DNA of 64,000 nt from Achromobacter spanius (GCF_029637605.1 NZ_CP121261.1:4836001-4900000); one strand, 5' to 3'; counted from the stretch's first letter, positions 37,484-49,363 are shown. Numbers and translations are program-made. The notes: generated by a model from the letters alone, not told the origin.

Positions 37484-38108
37484 AGACCACCATCACCGCC
37501 GCATCAAGCGCTATTCGCCCGGCGAGCGCACCAACCACTGGATCATCGCCTTCACGTTCATCCTTTTGGCGCTGTCCGGCCTGGCCTTGTTTCACCCGTC
37601 CATGTACTGGCTTAGCAACCTGTTCGGCGGCGGCCCCTGGACGCGCATTCTCCACCCCATCATCGGGGTGGTGATGTTCGTTTGCTTCGTTGTGTTCGCC
37701 GGCCACATGTGGCGGCAGAACATGATGACCAAGGCTGACCGCCAATGGCTTCGGCAACTGAACGACGTGGTTGAAAACCGCGAAGAGAAACTGCCCGAAG
37801 TCGGCAAGTACAACGCCGGCCAGAAGCTGTTGTTCTATGTACTGGTGCTGTGCATGCTGGGCTTGTTCATCAGCGGCATCGTGATCTGGCGCGAGTATTT
37901 CGCGTTCTATTTCCCGATCTGGGTGGTTCGGATCGCATCGGTGGTGCACGCGGTAAGCGCGTTGGTGATGATCTGCGCGATCATCGTGCACATCTATGCG
38001 GGTATCTGGGTCAAGGGCTCGCTGACGGCGATGCTGCGCGGTCACGTGACGGCGGGATGGGCCTGGAAGCACCATCGCGCCTGGTTCCGCGAGCAAGTCA
38101 AGAAATAG
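37476..38108 (+). CDS. fdnI: Formate dehydrogenase-N cytochrome b556 gamma subunit
   Basis: A 210-residue membrane protein with four hydrophobic helices ([78 protein letters not shown]). Conserved histidines in those helices are the likely heme b ligands, transferring electrons to the quinone pool. Overlaps fdnH by eight bases. It begins [22 protein letters not shown]. Confidence 0.94.
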   Translation: MTEDHHHRRIKRYSPGERTNHWIIAFTFILLALSGLALFHPSMYWLSNLFGGGPWTRILHPIIGVVMFVCFVVFAGHMWRQNMMTKADRQWLRQLNDVVENREEKLPEVGKYNAGQKLLFYVLVLCMLGLFISGIVIWREYFAFYFPIWVVRIASVVHAVSALVMICAIIVHIYAGIWVKGSLTAMLRGHVTAGWAWKHHRAWFREQVKK

Positions 38109-38211
38109 GCCGCGCCCACCTCGCCAGAGGGCTTCCCCCTCTGGTCGCAAACGGCTGCTATCCTTCTTTTCACGAAGGCTGGCAGCCGTGTTTGTTTTCT
38201 TGGAGACGCAA

Positions 38212-39144
38212 TTGCAGCGAATTCTTCCGCGCGGTGAAATCGAAGCGCTAGACCACAATGTCATCCCCCGTGTCAGCCTGCCTGATCGCGGGTCAGTCTT
38301 TTCGACGCGCGCGGCGCGCCTGCGGCAACTGGCCTCAGACAGCCCGGTGGCGGATTACCTGCTCTTGATGGCGCAACTGGTCGACGCCCAACACCGTGCC
38401 TTGCAGGACTGCACCGCGCCTGGCGCATCCGAAGACCGGCTGGCGCTGGCGCAGGCGCATGGCATGCCGCCGTTGCAGGCGGTGGGCTGGCCGCGTGATC
38501 CGATGTGGCGCGGCATCCTGGCGCGGCTGGTTGACGACGTGGCGCGCGGCCAGGGCGTACCGGCCGAAGCCATTGAAGTCTGTACGGCGCTGCGCCGGGC
38601 GGTGGATGAAGACCCCGAATCCTTGGAAGACCTGGCCGAAGCCGTGTTGTCCGAGCAGGACCAGGGTGTGGACGGCGCCGCCGCGCCCTTCGTGATGGCG
38701 GCCCTGCAGGTCTACTGGACGGATCTGGCCAGCCGCTTCGACGCCAGACAATTGCCGGTGGTCAGCCCCTTTGGCGTGTGCCCCGTCTGCGCCAGCCTGC
38801 CGGTGGCCAGCGTGGTGCGCGTGGGCGGCCAATTCGAAGGCTACCGCTATCTGTGTTGCAGCCTGTGCGCCACGCAGTGGCACATGGTGCGCGTCAAGTG
38901 CACGCACTGCGAAGACGTGGAATCCGTCGCCTACCAGGCCATCGACGGCCGCGCGCCGGCCATCAAGGCCGAAACCTGCGACCACTGCCACACCTACCGC
39001 AAGATCTTCTATCAAGACAAAGACCTGTACGTCGAGCCGGTGGCCGATGATCTGGCCAGCTTGATGCTGGACGTGCTGGTGGGCGAGGCCGGCTATTCGC
39101 GTGCCAGCGGCAACCCCCTGTTGTGGCATGGCAACGAGGAATAG
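38212..39144 (+). CDS. fdhE: Formate dehydrogenase accessory protein FdhE
   Basis: A cytoplasmic protein needed to make active formate dehydrogenase. It has four cysteine pairs or clusters (CPVC, CCSLC, CTHC, CDHC) for iron or rubredoxin-like metal binding, as in FdhE. I chose TTG 38212, with GGAG six bases upstream, which aligns the N terminus ([14 protein letters not shown]) with other FdhE; a GTG at 38188 is in frame and would add eight residues. 310 residues, normal length. Confidence 0.9.
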   Translation: MQRILPRGEIEALDHNVIPRVSLPDRGSVFSTRAARLRQLASDSPVADYLLLMAQLVDAQHRALQDCTAPGASEDRLALAQAHGMPPLQAVGWPRDPMWRGILARLVDDVARGQGVPAEAIEVCTALRRAVDEDPESLEDLAEAVLSEQDQGVDGAAAPFVMAALQVYWTDLASRFDARQLPVVSPFGVCPVCASLPVASVVRVGGQFEGYRYLCCSLCATQWHMVRVKCTHCEDVESVAYQAIDGRAPAIKAETCDHCHTYRKIFYQDKDLYVEPVADDLASLMLDVLVGEAGYSRASGNPLLWHGNEE

Positions 39145-39145
39145 C

Positions 39146-40576
39146 ATGGCCCAGCAACCGTCTGGCGGTGATGTGGCCGCCGCCTCGGACATCCCTCCGC
39201 TGGATCGTCTGCTGAACGCCGATGCCCTGCGCGCCGCCCTGGATACGCACGGCCGCACGCAAGTGGTGGCGGCGTTGCGGCGCGACCTGGACGCCTTGCG
39301 CCAACGCGTGCTGGCGGGCGATCTGATGCGCACGGAACTGGAAGCTGCCGCCGTGGCGTCCCGCGTGACGGCGGCGTTAAACAAGGCTACCCAGCCGCGC
39401 CTGCGCGCCGTCTACAACCTGACCGGCACGGTGCTGCACACCAACCTGGGCCGAGCCCTGCTGCCCGACGAGGCGGTGGCCTCGGTGATGCGCGCGCTGA
39501 CCACGCCGGCCAATCTTGAATTCGACCTGGACAGCGGTGGGCGCGGTGACCGCGACGATCTCATCGACGAGCTGCTGTGCGAATTGACCGGTGCCGAGGC
39601 CGCCACCGTCGTCAACAACAACGCCGCCGCCGTGCTGCTGATGCTGAACGCGCTGGCCGACCGGCGCGAGGTCGTGGTGTCGCGCGGTGAACTCGTCGAG
39701 ATTGGCGGGGCGTTCCGCATTCCCGACATCATGAAGCGCGCGGGCGCCAAGCTGGTTGAAGTGGGCACCACCAATCGCACCCATGCCGCCGACTACGACG
39801 GCGCCATCGGCCCGCGCACCGCGATGCTGATGAAAGTGCATTGCAGCAACTATGCCGTTACCGGCTTCACCAAAAGCGTGGGCCTGGCCGAGGTGGCGGC
39901 GTTGGCGCATGCCAAGGGCCTGCCCGCCACTGTGGACCTGGGCAGCGGCACGCTGGTGGACTTGACGCAGTTTGGCCTGCCGCGCGAAGACACGGTGCGC
40001 GACACCATTGCCGCGGGCGCGGACCTGGTCACCTTCAGCGGCGACAAGCTGCTGGGCGGGCCGCAAGCGGGCCTGCTGGTGGGCCGCGCCGACCTGATCC
40101 GCAAGATCAAGAAGAATCCGCTCAAGCGCGCATTGCGTGTCGGCAAGCTGACGCTGGCGGCGCTGGAACCCGTGCTGAACCTGTACCGCGCGCCGGAATT
40201 CCTGGCGCAGCGCCTGACCACCTTGCGCTTGCTGACCCGGCCGCAGCGCGACATCCAGCCGCAGGCCGAACGCTTGCGCGCCGTGCTGGCGCATGCGGTG
40301 GGCGCGAACTACGCGGTTGAAGCGGTGCCCATGTTCAGCCAGATCGGCAGCGGCGCCTTGCCCGTGGATCAATTACCCAGCTTCGGCCTGACCGCGCGTT
40401 ATACCGGCAGTGGCCGGCCGGGCCGACATCTGGACAAGCTGGAAGCGCAGTTGCGCGGCTTGCCCACGCCCGTCATCGGCCGCATCGCCGACGACGCCTT
40501 GTGGCTGGACCTGCGCTGCCTGGAGGCGCGTGACGAAGCCGCGTTTGTCGAGCAACTGGCGGAGCCGCTGGCATGA
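39146..40576 (+). CDS. selA: L-seryl-tRNA(Sec) selenium transferase
   Basis: A pyridoxal-phosphate enzyme that converts seryl-tRNA(Sec) to selenocysteyl-tRNA using selenophosphate. It shows [32 protein letters not shown] and the lysine-bearing [16 protein letters not shown] that binds PLP. ATG at 39146 follows GAGGA. 476 residues, normal. It starts one base after fdhE and overlaps selB by four bases (ATGA). Confidence 0.95.
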   Translation: MAQQPSGGDVAAASDIPPLDRLLNADALRAALDTHGRTQVVAALRRDLDALRQRVLAGDLMRTELEAAAVASRVTAALNKATQPRLRAVYNLTGTVLHTNLGRALLPDEAVASVMRALTTPANLEFDLDSGGRGDRDDLIDELLCELTGAEAATVVNNNAAAVLLMLNALADRREVVVSRGELVEIGGAFRIPDIMKRAGAKLVEVGTTNRTHAADYDGAIGPRTAMLMKVHCSNYAVTGFTKSVGLAEVAALAHAKGLPATVDLGSGTLVDLTQFGLPREDTVRDTIAAGADLVTFSGDKLLGGPQAGLLVGRADLIRKIKKNPLKRALRVGKLTLAALEPVLNLYRAPEFLAQRLTTLRLLTRPQRDIQPQAERLRAVLAHAVGANYAVEAVPMFSQIGSGALPVDQLPSFGLTARYTGSGRPGRHLDKLEAQLRGLPTPVIGRIADDALWLDLRCLEARDEAAFVEQLAEPLA

Positions 40577-42507
40577 TCATCGGCACCGCGGGCCATATCG
40601 ACCACGGCAAGACCACGCTGGTGCGCGCGCTGACCGGGGTCGACACCGACCGGCTCAAGGAAGAGAAGGCGCGCGGCATCTCCATTGAACTCGGCTACGC
40701 CTACACGCCGCTGGCCAACGGCGACGTGCTGGGCTTCATCGACGTGCCCGGCCACGAAAAGCTGGTGCACACGATGGCGGCCGGCGCCAGCGGTATCGAC
40801 TTCGGCCTGCTGGTGGTGGCGGCGGATGACGGGGTCATGCCGCAAACGCGCGAGCACCTTGCCATTCTGACGCTGCTGGGCGTGGCCCGGGGCGCGGTGG
40901 CGCTCACGAAAGCTGACCGCGCCGACGCCGCGCGGCTAGCCGCCGTGCGTGCCGAGATCGCCGAACTGACCACCGGCACGTTCCTGGATGGCGCAGCGGT
41001 ATACGCCGTCTGCGCGGCGCAGGCCGATGACACCGGTACGGCGCAACTGAAGCACTACCTGCACGCGCAGGCCGAACTCCTGCAACGGCGCGACGCCGGC
41101 GGCCTGTTCCGGCTGGCGGTGGATCGCGTCTTTACGCTGGCGGGCCACGGCACGGTGGTAACGGGTACGGCGCATTCGGGTCAAGCGCGCGCGGGCGACG
41201 ACGGCGCCGATCTGCGCGTGATGCCGGCCGGCACGCGCGTGCGGGTGCGCAGCATCCATGCCCAGAACCAGCCCAGCTACACCGGCGCGGCCGGCCAGCG
41301 CTGCGCCTTGAACCTGGCGGGCATCGACAAGCAGGCTATCTCGCGCGGCGATTGGATCGCGGATGCGCGTTGCTTTCAGCCGTCGCGCCATATCGACGTT
41401 GCGCTGACCCTGCTGCCATCGGCCGATGCGCCCTTGCGGGCCTGGGCGCCCTTGCACGTCCACATCGGCGCCGCGCGCCAGGTGGCGCACGTGGTGCCGC
41501 TAAGCGCGGAGACATTGGCGCCGGGGCAATCGGGCTGGGTGCAACTGGTGTTCGACGAGCCGGTGTGCGCCATGCCCGGCGACCGCTACATCGTGCGCAA
41601 CGCGCAGGCGACCCGCACGGTGGGCGGCGGCCGCGTGCTGGACCCCAATGCGCCGGACCGCAAACGCCGAGCGGCGACGCGCATGCAGGGCTTGCAGGCG
41701 CTGTGCGACATGCTGGACGGCGGCGGGCTGCCCCCGGTATTGGCGCATGCGCCATTGGGCCTGGACGAAGGAGCCTTGCAACGCCTGACCGGCAAGCCCG
41801 TGCAAGACATCGACGCTCCGCACGGCGCCTTGTGGATTGAGTCGCGCCACGCGCAAGGCTCGCGCACGCTGATCGGGTCAGCCCACTGGGATGCGCTGCT
41901 TGGCCGCGTGGAACAGGCGCTGGCGACCTTCCATCAGAGCGCGCCGGACGAGCCCGGCCCGGACAGCGCGCGTCTGCGCCGCATGGCCATGCCGGTTGGG
42001 TCGGATGCCTTGTGGACGGCGGTGCTGGATCATCTGCAACGCGATGGGCGGGTCGCGCGCAACGGTCCCTGGCTGCATCTGCCTTCGCACACCGCTACGT
42101 TGGCCGACGAGGAAAGCGCGCTGGCGCAGCGTTTGCTGCCGCTGCTGGATGCGGGCGCATTCGATCCGCCCTGGGTGCGGGACCTGGCGCGCATGCAAGG
42201 CGAACCGGAAGAGCGCGTGCGGCAACTGATGCGCAAGCTGCTGCGGCGGGGAGAGGTCGCGCAGGTGGTGAAGGACTTGTTCTATCACCGCGATCAGGTG
42301 CGGGCGCTGGCGCGCCTAGCGGCCGAGCTGGCCGCCCAGCCCCCGGGGCTGAACGCGGCGGTGTTCCGCGACCGCACGGGGCTGGGGCGCAAGCGCGCCA
42401 TCCAGATCCTGGAATTCTTCGACCGCGTGGGCTATACCCGGCGTGTGCGGGACACGCACCTCCTGCGCGGTGAAAGCGCGTATGCAGCGCTGCAAGAGGC
42501 GACGTAA
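40573..42507 (+). CDS. selB: Selenocysteine-specific elongation factor SelB
   Basis: GTP-binding translation factor that delivers selenocysteyl-tRNA to UGA codons with SECIS hairpins. The N-terminal G domain has [16 protein letters not shown] (P-loop) with [11 protein letters not shown] and TKAD. Middle EF-Tu-like domains follow. The C-terminal portion carries winged-helix domains (for example [20 protein letters not shown] and [20 protein letters not shown]) that bind the hairpin. 644 residues. Directly followed by tRNA-Sec. Confidence 0.95.
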   Translation: MIIGTAGHIDHGKTTLVRALTGVDTDRLKEEKARGISIELGYAYTPLANGDVLGFIDVPGHEKLVHTMAAGASGIDFGLLVVAADDGVMPQTREHLAILTLLGVARGAVALTKADRADAARLAAVRAEIAELTTGTFLDGAAVYAVCAAQADDTGTAQLKHYLHAQAELLQRRDAGGLFRLAVDRVFTLAGHGTVVTGTAHSGQARAGDDGADLRVMPAGTRVRVRSIHAQNQPSYTGAAGQRCALNLAGIDKQAISRGDWIADARCFQPSRHIDVALTLLPSADAPLRAWAPLHVHIGAARQVAHVVPLSAETLAPGQSGWVQLVFDEPVCAMPGDRYIVRNAQATRTVGGGRVLDPNAPDRKRRAATRMQGLQALCDMLDGGGLPPVLAHAPLGLDEGALQRLTGKPVQDIDAPHGALWIESRHAQGSRTLIGSAHWDALLGRVEQALATFHQSAPDEPGPDSARLRRMAMPVGSDALWTAVLDHLQRDGRVARNGPWLHLPSHTATLADEESALAQRLLPLLDAGAFDPPWVRDLARMQGEPEERVRQLMRKLLRRGEVAQVVKDLFYHRDQVRALARLAAELAAQPPGLNAAVFRDRTGLGRKRAIQILEFFDRVGYTRRVRDTHLLRGESAYAALQEAT

Positions 42508-42543
42508 AACCCGCCGCAGCCGGTATCATAGGCAGTCCGCCAC

Positions 42544-42639
42544 GGAAGGCATCCGTGCCCGGCGGCACGGCTGGGCTTCAAACCCAGTTGGGGGCGTCAG
42601 ACGTTCCCAGGTAGGTTCGACTCCTGCTGCCTTCCGCCA
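42544..42639 (+). tRNA. selC: tRNA-Sec (anticodon TCA)
   Basis: The 96-nt sequence folds as a bacterial selenocysteine tRNA. It has an eight-base acceptor stem (ggaaggca/tgccttcc), a six-base D stem (cgtgcc/ggcacg), anticodon TCA at 42578-42580 in a ctggg/cccag stem, a long variable arm and a five-base T stem. The encoded CCA end is present. It lies 36 bases after selB. Confidence 0.97.
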
Positions 42640-42678
42640 CCTCCTTCCTTTCTGGCCCAGGCGGCGTGTCTTGTCCGC

Positions 42679-43782
42679 TCAGACGGACACGGGTTTCGCG
42701 CTGATTTTGTACCGGAATCCATCGGCGTCCAGGCTGTCCAGGCGGCCCGCGCTGGTTTCTCCGTTGGGGTACATCAGAAACGGCACGGGCTCATGGGCCG
42801 AACCCGGCAGCACGACATCGTGGCCGTGGTTGTACGCCACCCAGTTCATTTCCCAGGCGCCAAACAGCATGACGCGCGCCGCGCGCACCTTGGCATTGGT
42901 CAAGGGCAATTCCCCGGGCGGTTCTTCCAGCATCACCTTGCGCACATCGGCCGGATCGACCGGTACCCAGCCATAGCCCGCGGCATAGAACTCGGCACGG
43001 CAGTGCTGCGCTTTCGTGACGTCGCCCGCCTTGCCCAGGCTTTTGTAGCCCAATTCGGAATTGGCTACGCGCACGCCGTAGGCGTCGCGCGCGGGGATGC
43101 CAGAGGCGCGCGCCAACGCCACGAACAGCGCGTTGATGTCGGCACACTTGCCGTTCAGGTCGTTGGCGCTAAGCATGTAGTGCACGTCGCCCACCCCGCA
43201 GCCGGGCGTTGACGCGGTGCGGCAAGTGTTTTCAACCACCCATTCGTAGATGGCGCGGGCACGCGCCACGTCGCCCTGGTGGCCGCGTGTGATCTGGTCG
43301 GCGGTGGCCTTGACGATGCCGTCGGTGGGCAGCAGCGCCGTGGGTTTCACGAATTCGCGCAGCACGGCCGGGTCTTCAAGCACGGCGTTGGCGGGAGGCG
43401 GCTGCGTCAGGTCGACGCGGCGGTTGCGGGTCTGGAAGCGGCTGGTCACCGTTACGCCGCGCGGCGCCTGGGCGTCGGGCCATTGCACGGCCAGCATCTG
43501 CACGTCGTAGCCGGGTGCCTGCGTCAACTGCGCGGTGCCGCCGCCGCTGACGTTCCAGGTGGTCGTCACCCCGCGCTGGTAGTCCGTGTCGGCGGCATAG
43601 GGCACCGGAATCCAGATGCGCGTGTGTGCGCCGGGCTTGGTCACGCTGATGTCGGTGCTAAGTTCAAAGCCACGCCAGCCCGCGGTGACGGGCGCCTGCT
43701 GCGCGCGCAGTACCTGGGGCAATGCGGTGGTGGTGGCGGCGCACAATGCGCCGGATAAACGGAGAAAGTGTCGGCGATCCAT
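42679..43782 (-). CDS. Exported transglutaminase-like protein
   Basis: A 367-residue protein with a twin-arginine-type signal (MDRRHFLRLSGALCAATTTA). The transglutaminase-like cysteine protease fold is indicated by the catalytic residues Cys in NGKCADINALF, His in AQHCRAEFY and Asp in WVPVDPAD. Such proteins act in the periplasm as peptidases or cross-linkers; the target is unknown. ATG at 43782 follows GAGGG. It lies inside the selenium module on the opposite strand, so an inserted gene is possible. Confidence 0.82.
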   Translation of the reverse strand: MDRRHFLRLSGALCAATTTALPQVLRAQQAPVTAGWRGFELSTDISVTKPGAHTRIWIPVPYAADTDYQRGVTTTWNVSGGGTAQLTQAPGYDVQMLAVQWPDAQAPRGVTVTSRFQTRNRRVDLTQPPPANAVLEDPAVLREFVKPTALLPTDGIVKATADQITRGHQGDVARARAIYEWVVENTCRTASTPGCGVGDVHYMLSANDLNGKCADINALFVALARASGIPARDAYGVRVANSELGYKSLGKAGDVTKAQHCRAEFYAAGYGWVPVDPADVRKVMLEEPPGELPLTNAKVRAARVMLFGAWEMNWVAYNHGHDVVLPGSAHEPVPFLMYPNGETSAGRLDSLDADGFRYKISAKPVSV

Positions 43783-43948
43783 AGAGCCCTCACGCACGGT
43801 GAAGATTGGCTGTCGGTGCGCCCGGGGCCGGGCGGCCGTCCGTTGCTGCTGAAGTCGAGCATACTGCGGCAATGCCTGCCGCCAAAACATCATAGGGCCA
43901 TCGGCGGGCGCGATGCTATCCTTTTTTTGTTGATCCCCGGAGACTGAA

Positions 43949-45010
43949 ATGACCCAGGAAGTCGAGTCCGCGGCAGTGCCGCGTTTGACATCGCTATCGC
44001 ACGGCGGCGGCTGTGGCTGCAAGATCGCGCCGGGCGTGCTGTCCGAACTGCTCAAGCGTTTCGGCCCCGCCGCAAGCTATCCCAACCTGATGGTCGGCAC
44101 CGAGACCGCCGACGACGCGGCGGTCTACCGGCTGAACGACGAGCAGGCGCTTATCGCCACCACCGACTTCTTCATGCCCATCGTGGATGACCCGCATGAC
44201 TTCGGCCGCATCGCGGCCACCAATGCGCTGTCGGACGTGTATGCCATGGGCGGCACGCCCATCATGGCGCTGGCCATCGTGGGTATGCCGATCAACGTGC
44301 TGCCGCACAGTGTCATTGCCGAGATCCTGCGCGGCGGTGAATCGGTTTGCGCGGAGGCGGGCATTCCGGTGGCGGGCGGGCACAGCATTGATTCCGTCGA
44401 GCCCATCTACGGCCTGGCGGTGATGGGGCTGGTGCACCCCAGCCGCGTCAAGCGCAATGCCGATGCGCGCGCGGGCGACGTGCTGATCCTGGGCAAGGCG
44501 CTGGGCGTGGGCATCTTGTCGGCCGCGCTGAAAAAGAATCGACTGGACGACGCCGGCTACCGCGTGATGATCGACACGACCACCCGGCTGAACCGGCCCG
44601 GCGCCGCCCTGGCGACGCTGGACGGCGTGCATGCGGTCACGGACGTCACCGGCTTTGGCCTGGCGGGCCATGCGCTGGAAATGGCGCGCGGCGCGAACCT
44701 GACGGCGCGGCTGCGGCTGGACGCGCTGCCGTGGCTGCCGGGGGTGGAAGCCTTTGCGGCGGATGGCGTGATTACGGGCGCATCCGGCCGCAACTGGGCG
44801 TCTTATGGTGAATCCGTGCACTTGGGCGCCAACGTGAGCGACACGCACCGCGCCTTGCTGACCGACCCACAAACCTCGGGCGGGCTGCTGGTGTCGTGTT
44901 CGCCGGAAGCGGCCGACGCGGTGCTGGCGCTGTTTCACAGCCAGGGGTTCGGCGACGCCACAGTGATCGGCGAGATGGTCGAAGGCGACGCGCGGGTGTT
45001 GGTGGAATAG
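43949..45010 (+). CDS. selD: Selenide, water dikinase
   Basis: Makes selenophosphate from selenide and ATP for SelA. The N-terminal catalytic motif GGGCGCKI has Cys22-x-Cys24-Lys25, the cysteine (not selenocysteine) form of the active site. The PurM/AIR synthase fold shows GTETADDAAVYRLNDEQALI and TDVTGFGLAGHALEMA. 353 residues. ATG at 43949. Placed after the transglutaminase gene and pointing the same way as selAB. Confidence 0.95.
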   Translation: MTQEVESAAVPRLTSLSHGGGCGCKIAPGVLSELLKRFGPAASYPNLMVGTETADDAAVYRLNDEQALIATTDFFMPIVDDPHDFGRIAATNALSDVYAMGGTPIMALAIVGMPINVLPHSVIAEILRGGESVCAEAGIPVAGGHSIDSVEPIYGLAVMGLVHPSRVKRNADARAGDVLILGKALGVGILSAALKKNRLDDAGYRVMIDTTTRLNRPGAALATLDGVHAVTDVTGFGLAGHALEMARGANLTARLRLDALPWLPGVEAFAADGVITGASGRNWASYGESVHLGANVSDTHRALLTDPQTSGGLLVSCSPEAADAVLALFHSQGFGDATVIGEMVEGDARVLVE

Positions 45011-45049
45011 GCAGGTTGGCCGAGCAGGTAGGCCGAGTAGGTACGCTGA
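45011..45049. repeat. Three 13-bp tandem repeats after selD
   Basis: gcaggttggccga, gcaggtaggccga and gtaggtacgctga follow the selD stop with exact 13-base period. Confidence 0.7.
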
Positions 45050-45095
45050 TCGAACCCGGGCCGCTTCGCGCAGGCCCGCGTTGCCCTGCGTTACC

Positions 45096-46013
45096 TCACG
45101 CCCGCAGATCTTGCGCGGTGGACGAGGCCTGCTCGATCAGCCATTGGGCCACCACATCGGCGTCTGGCGTGCCGCGGCGCGTATTGCGCACCAGCCAATA
45201 GGCAAGTTCGGTGGCACGGGCGGGCTGGCCGCCCACCGCCTGCAGCCGCCCATCGGCCAGCATGGGTGCAATCAATGCCAGCCTGCCCAGCGCAATGCCG
45301 TGGCCTGCCAGCGCCGCCAACACAATCTGGTCGTACTGGTTAAAGCGCAGCATGCCTCGGGCGCGCGTGCGCCCCAGGCCGCGCGCGCTCAGCCATTCCG
45401 ACCATTGCAGCCACGGCCGGGTCGGGTCGTCGAATTCCAGCAAGACATGGCGTTGCAGCACCTGCGCATCCAGTTCGCGCACCTTGAGCGAAGGGTGGGC
45501 CACCGGCACCACCGCTTCTCCGAACAGCCACGCGGCGGCGTCCGGCACCTTGTCGCGCTCGCTGTAGCGAATGGCGATGTCCACGCTTTCACGGTCGATG
45601 TCGATCAAGCGGTTGTCGGCCGCCACGCGCACGTCGATGTGGGGATGCGCCGCCTGAAATGCCCCCAGGCGCGGCAGCAGCCACAACGAGGCCACGCCGA
45701 TGGTGGTGGTGACGGTGACCGGCGTGCGCCGCTCGGGCGCGCGCAATTGTTCGGTCAGGTCACCCAATTGGCTGAGCCATACATCGGCCATGCGAAACAG
45801 TTGCGCGCCTTCGGACGTGAACGACACGCTGCGGAACCCGCGCACCAGCAGGGGCACGCCCAGATGTTCTTCCAGCGCGCGAATCTGGCGGCTGACGGCG
45901 GATTGCGTCACGTGCAGATCCTGCGCGGCCAGGGTGATGCTCATGCGGCGGCCCACGGCGACAAAGCCTCGGACCAGATCCAGCGGGGGAAGCTTGGCTA
46001 GCGGATATGGCAT
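45096..46013 (-). CDS. LysR family transcriptional regulator (GcvA-like)
   Basis: A 305-residue LysR-type regulator. The N-terminal winged helix MSITLAAQDLHVTQSAVSRQIRALEEHLG is of the GcvA subgroup (core: QDLHVTQSAVSRQIRALEEH). The substrate-binding domain follows. It is divergent from the DUF2917 gene, which it may control. Confidence 0.9.
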   Translation of the reverse strand: MPYPLAKLPPLDLVRGFVAVGRRMSITLAAQDLHVTQSAVSRQIRALEEHLGVPLLVRGFRSVSFTSEGAQLFRMADVWLSQLGDLTEQLRAPERRTPVTVTTTIGVASLWLLPRLGAFQAAHPHIDVRVAADNRLIDIDRESVDIAIRYSERDKVPDAAAWLFGEAVVPVAHPSLKVRELDAQVLQRHVLLEFDDPTRPWLQWSEWLSARGLGRTRARGMLRFNQYDQIVLAALAGHGIALGRLALIAPMLADGRLQAVGGQPARATELAYWLVRNTRRGTPDADVVAQWLIEQASSTAQDLRA

Positions 46014-46154
46014 TCGTGAAACTCATGCGTGTTGGACGGAAAAGTCGCTTGAGCAATAGTACGCCGAGCGCGTTCAATGGGAACCATGCGACAGGCGGAG
46101 GGGAGTATCCCTGACGCCTGACGTGATCGCCGCCGACGCGGCCAGGGGGTTGCC

Positions 46155-46409
46155 ATGATCCAGTTACGCTGCACCACGGGAATGTCATTCCGTTTGGATG
46201 GCGGCTCGACTATGCTGCTCAAGCGCGCTTCGGGCGTCCGCATCGTGTGCCGTGCCGGCGCCGTGTGGATTTCCGAATACCGCCGCTTCGATGACAGCGT
46301 GCTGCAAGCGGGCGATTCGCTCACCGTCGCCAGCGATCGCGATGTCGTGCTCAGCGGCCTGCGGGATGCGCAGGTCGCGCTACTTTCCCAGCCGGAGTCT
46401 CCCGAATGA
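46155..46409 (+). CDS. DUF2917 family protein
   Basis: An 84-residue protein beginning MIQLRCTTGMSFRLDGGSTM, with the DUF2917 features GVRIVCRAGAVWISEYRRFDD and LQAGDSLTVASDRDVVLSGL. Function unknown. It overlaps the following isomerase gene by four bases (ATGA) and is divergent from the LysR gene. Confidence 0.82.
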   Translation: MIQLRCTTGMSFRLDGGSTMLLKRASGVRIVCRAGAVWISEYRRFDDSVLQAGDSLTVASDRDVVLSGLRDAQVALLSQPESPE

Positions 46410-47026
46410 CCGCGTCTTTGTCCGATGGCCCCCGCATGCAGATGTGGTTCGATTTCGCCAGCCCCTACAGCTATCTGGCGATCGAACGCATAGAAGCCCT
46501 GGCGCGCGACGCCGGCGTAAACGTCGACCTGCGCCCCTTCCTGCTGGGGCCGATTTTTCAGGCGCAGGGCTGGAACGATTCGCCATTCCGGCTGTTTCCG
46601 GGCAAGGGCGCGTACATGATGCGCGACATCGCGCGCCTGGCCGACAAGTACGGCGTGGTCTACAAGCGCCCGCGCCTGTTTCCCCGCATGAGCGTGCTGC
46701 CGGCCCGTATCGCGCTGTTGGGCCAGGACGAGCCCTGGTGCCGAGATTTCTGCGTGGCGGTGTTTCGCGCCAACTTCCAGCATGACGAGGACATCCAGTC
46801 CGAAGACGTGGTGCACGCTTTGCTGAAGGGCCTGTCGCTGGACGCCGATGCGCTGATCGCGCGCGCCAAGTCCGAAGCCGCCAAGGAAGCGCTGCGCCGC
46901 CAGGTGGACCGGGCGCGCGACCTGGGCCTGTTCGGCGCGCCCACGTTTTTTGTGGGCGATGAAATGTTCTGGGGCAATGATCGGCTGGAAGACGCGCTGG
47001 ACTGGGCGCGTCGCGGGCAGGGCTGA
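46406..47026 (+). CDS. DsbA family protein, 2-hydroxychromene-2-carboxylate isomerase-like
   Basis: A 206-residue DsbA-fold protein without the CxxC motif. It contains WFDFASPYSYLAIERIEALA and GAPTFFVGDEMFWGNDRLED, typical of glutathione-dependent 2-hydroxychromene-2-carboxylate isomerases and their relatives. It may act on an aromatic or glutathione adduct; true substrate unknown. Translationally coupled to DUF2917. Confidence 0.85.
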   Translation: MTASLSDGPRMQMWFDFASPYSYLAIERIEALARDAGVNVDLRPFLLGPIFQAQGWNDSPFRLFPGKGAYMMRDIARLADKYGVVYKRPRLFPRMSVLPARIALLGQDEPWCRDFCVAVFRANFQHDEDIQSEDVVHALLKGLSLDADALIARAKSEAAKEALRRQVDRARDLGLFGAPTFFVGDEMFWGNDRLEDALDWARRGQG

Positions 47027-47034
47027 TTCGCCAG

Positions 47035-47099
47035 CCCGGGTTTACAGCCCTGGTTTAGAGGCCGGGTCTACAGGCCGGGTCTACAGGCCGGGTCTACAG
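47035..47099. repeat. Five 13-bp tandem repeats after the isomerase gene
   Basis: Units at 47035, 47048, 47061, 47074 and 47087. The last three are identical (gccgggtctacag) and the first two are variants. They start nine bases after the isomerase stop. Confidence 0.85.
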
Positions 47100-47140
47100 C
47101 CGTATAGCCAGCCCGTATCGCGCCGGTCTTTCCCCGCACG

Positions 47141-47518
47141 CTATCCCTTCGTCACGGGCGCCACGCGCGCCCATTCGTCGTCCGAATACAGTCGCGAGCG
47201 CAGCAGAAAGCGCTTGCCTTCCGCGCTGTCCAGCGAAAACGCGCCGCCGCGTCCCGGTACAGCGTCGATGATGAGCTGGGTGTGTTCCCAGTACGCGAAC
47301 TGGTCCTCGCCCATGTAGAACGGGCAGCCCTCAAGCTGGCCCAGCAACACGTCCGACCCACCCACCATGAATTCGCCTTGCGCATAGCACATGGGGGAAC
47401 TGCCATCGCAGCATCCGCCCGATTGGTGGAACATCAGCGGGCCGTGCTTGGCGCGCAGCGTGTCGATCAACTCGCGTGCCGCGTCGGTGGCAACCACGCG
47501 CGGGGTCGGTTCATCCAT
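47141..47518 (-). CDS. DUF779 family protein
   Basis: A 125-residue protein with the DUF779 cysteine segment FHQSGGCCDGSSPMCY and the acidic AYWEHTQLIIDAVPGRGG. DUF779 genes are commonly next to acetaldehyde dehydrogenase genes, as here; function is unknown. The gene follows the aldehyde dehydrogenase on the same strand, so it is the last gene of that unit. Confidence 0.87.
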   Translation of the reverse strand: MDEPTPRVVATDAARELIDTLRAKHGPLMFHQSGGCCDGSSPMCYAQGEFMVGGSDVLLGQLEGCPFYMGEDQFAYWEHTQLIIDAVPGRGGAFSLDSAEGKRFLLRSRLYSDDEWARVAPVTKG

Positions 47519-47622
47519 GGTGTTTTCCTTGTCGCCTGCGTTGTGGCTTTCCTGGTGGCATCAAATACGGCAAATACGCGCACCGGACCCGATGGCCCGG
47601 TGCGCGTGTCGCGGTGTGAAGC

Positions 47623-49152
<1,530 letters not shown>

Positions 49153-49205
49153 GCTTGTCTCCGATATTGTTGGGATAGCGGCAGTGGGCTGCCTACTTCC
49201 TATCA

Positions 49206-49221
49206 AGCAAGGAGCATGCCA
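49206..49221 (-). promoter_or_regulatory. Sigma-54 promoter of the aldehyde dehydrogenase gene
   Basis: On the minus strand the sequence is TGGCAT-N5-TTGCT, close to the TGGCAC-N5-TTGCW consensus of -24/-12 promoters. It lies between the dehydrogenase start and the activator gene. Confidence 0.75.
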
Positions 49222-49329
49222 AGCTTGGGGCTTCCCCGCTGGACAGTGCGGCCTCCAGCGTGCGAAAGTTGATTGCGACGCGCCCCGACGGGCGTGCACG
49301 ATTTTTTGTCCTTTCGAGATGACGTTTTT

Positions 49330-49363
49330 TGCGACGGTGTCGCAGAACAGGTGTCGCAGAACA
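49330..49363. promoter_or_regulatory. Upstream activator sites for the AcoR-like protein
   Basis: A perfect 14-bp tandem repeat ggtgtcgcagaaca occurs at 49336-49349 and 49350-49363. An inverted repeat TGCGAC-ggt-GTCGCA (49330-49335 and 49339-49344) overlaps the first copy. The spacing to the sigma-54 promoter (about 110 bases) is suited to looping by an enhancer-binding activator. Confidence 0.6.
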
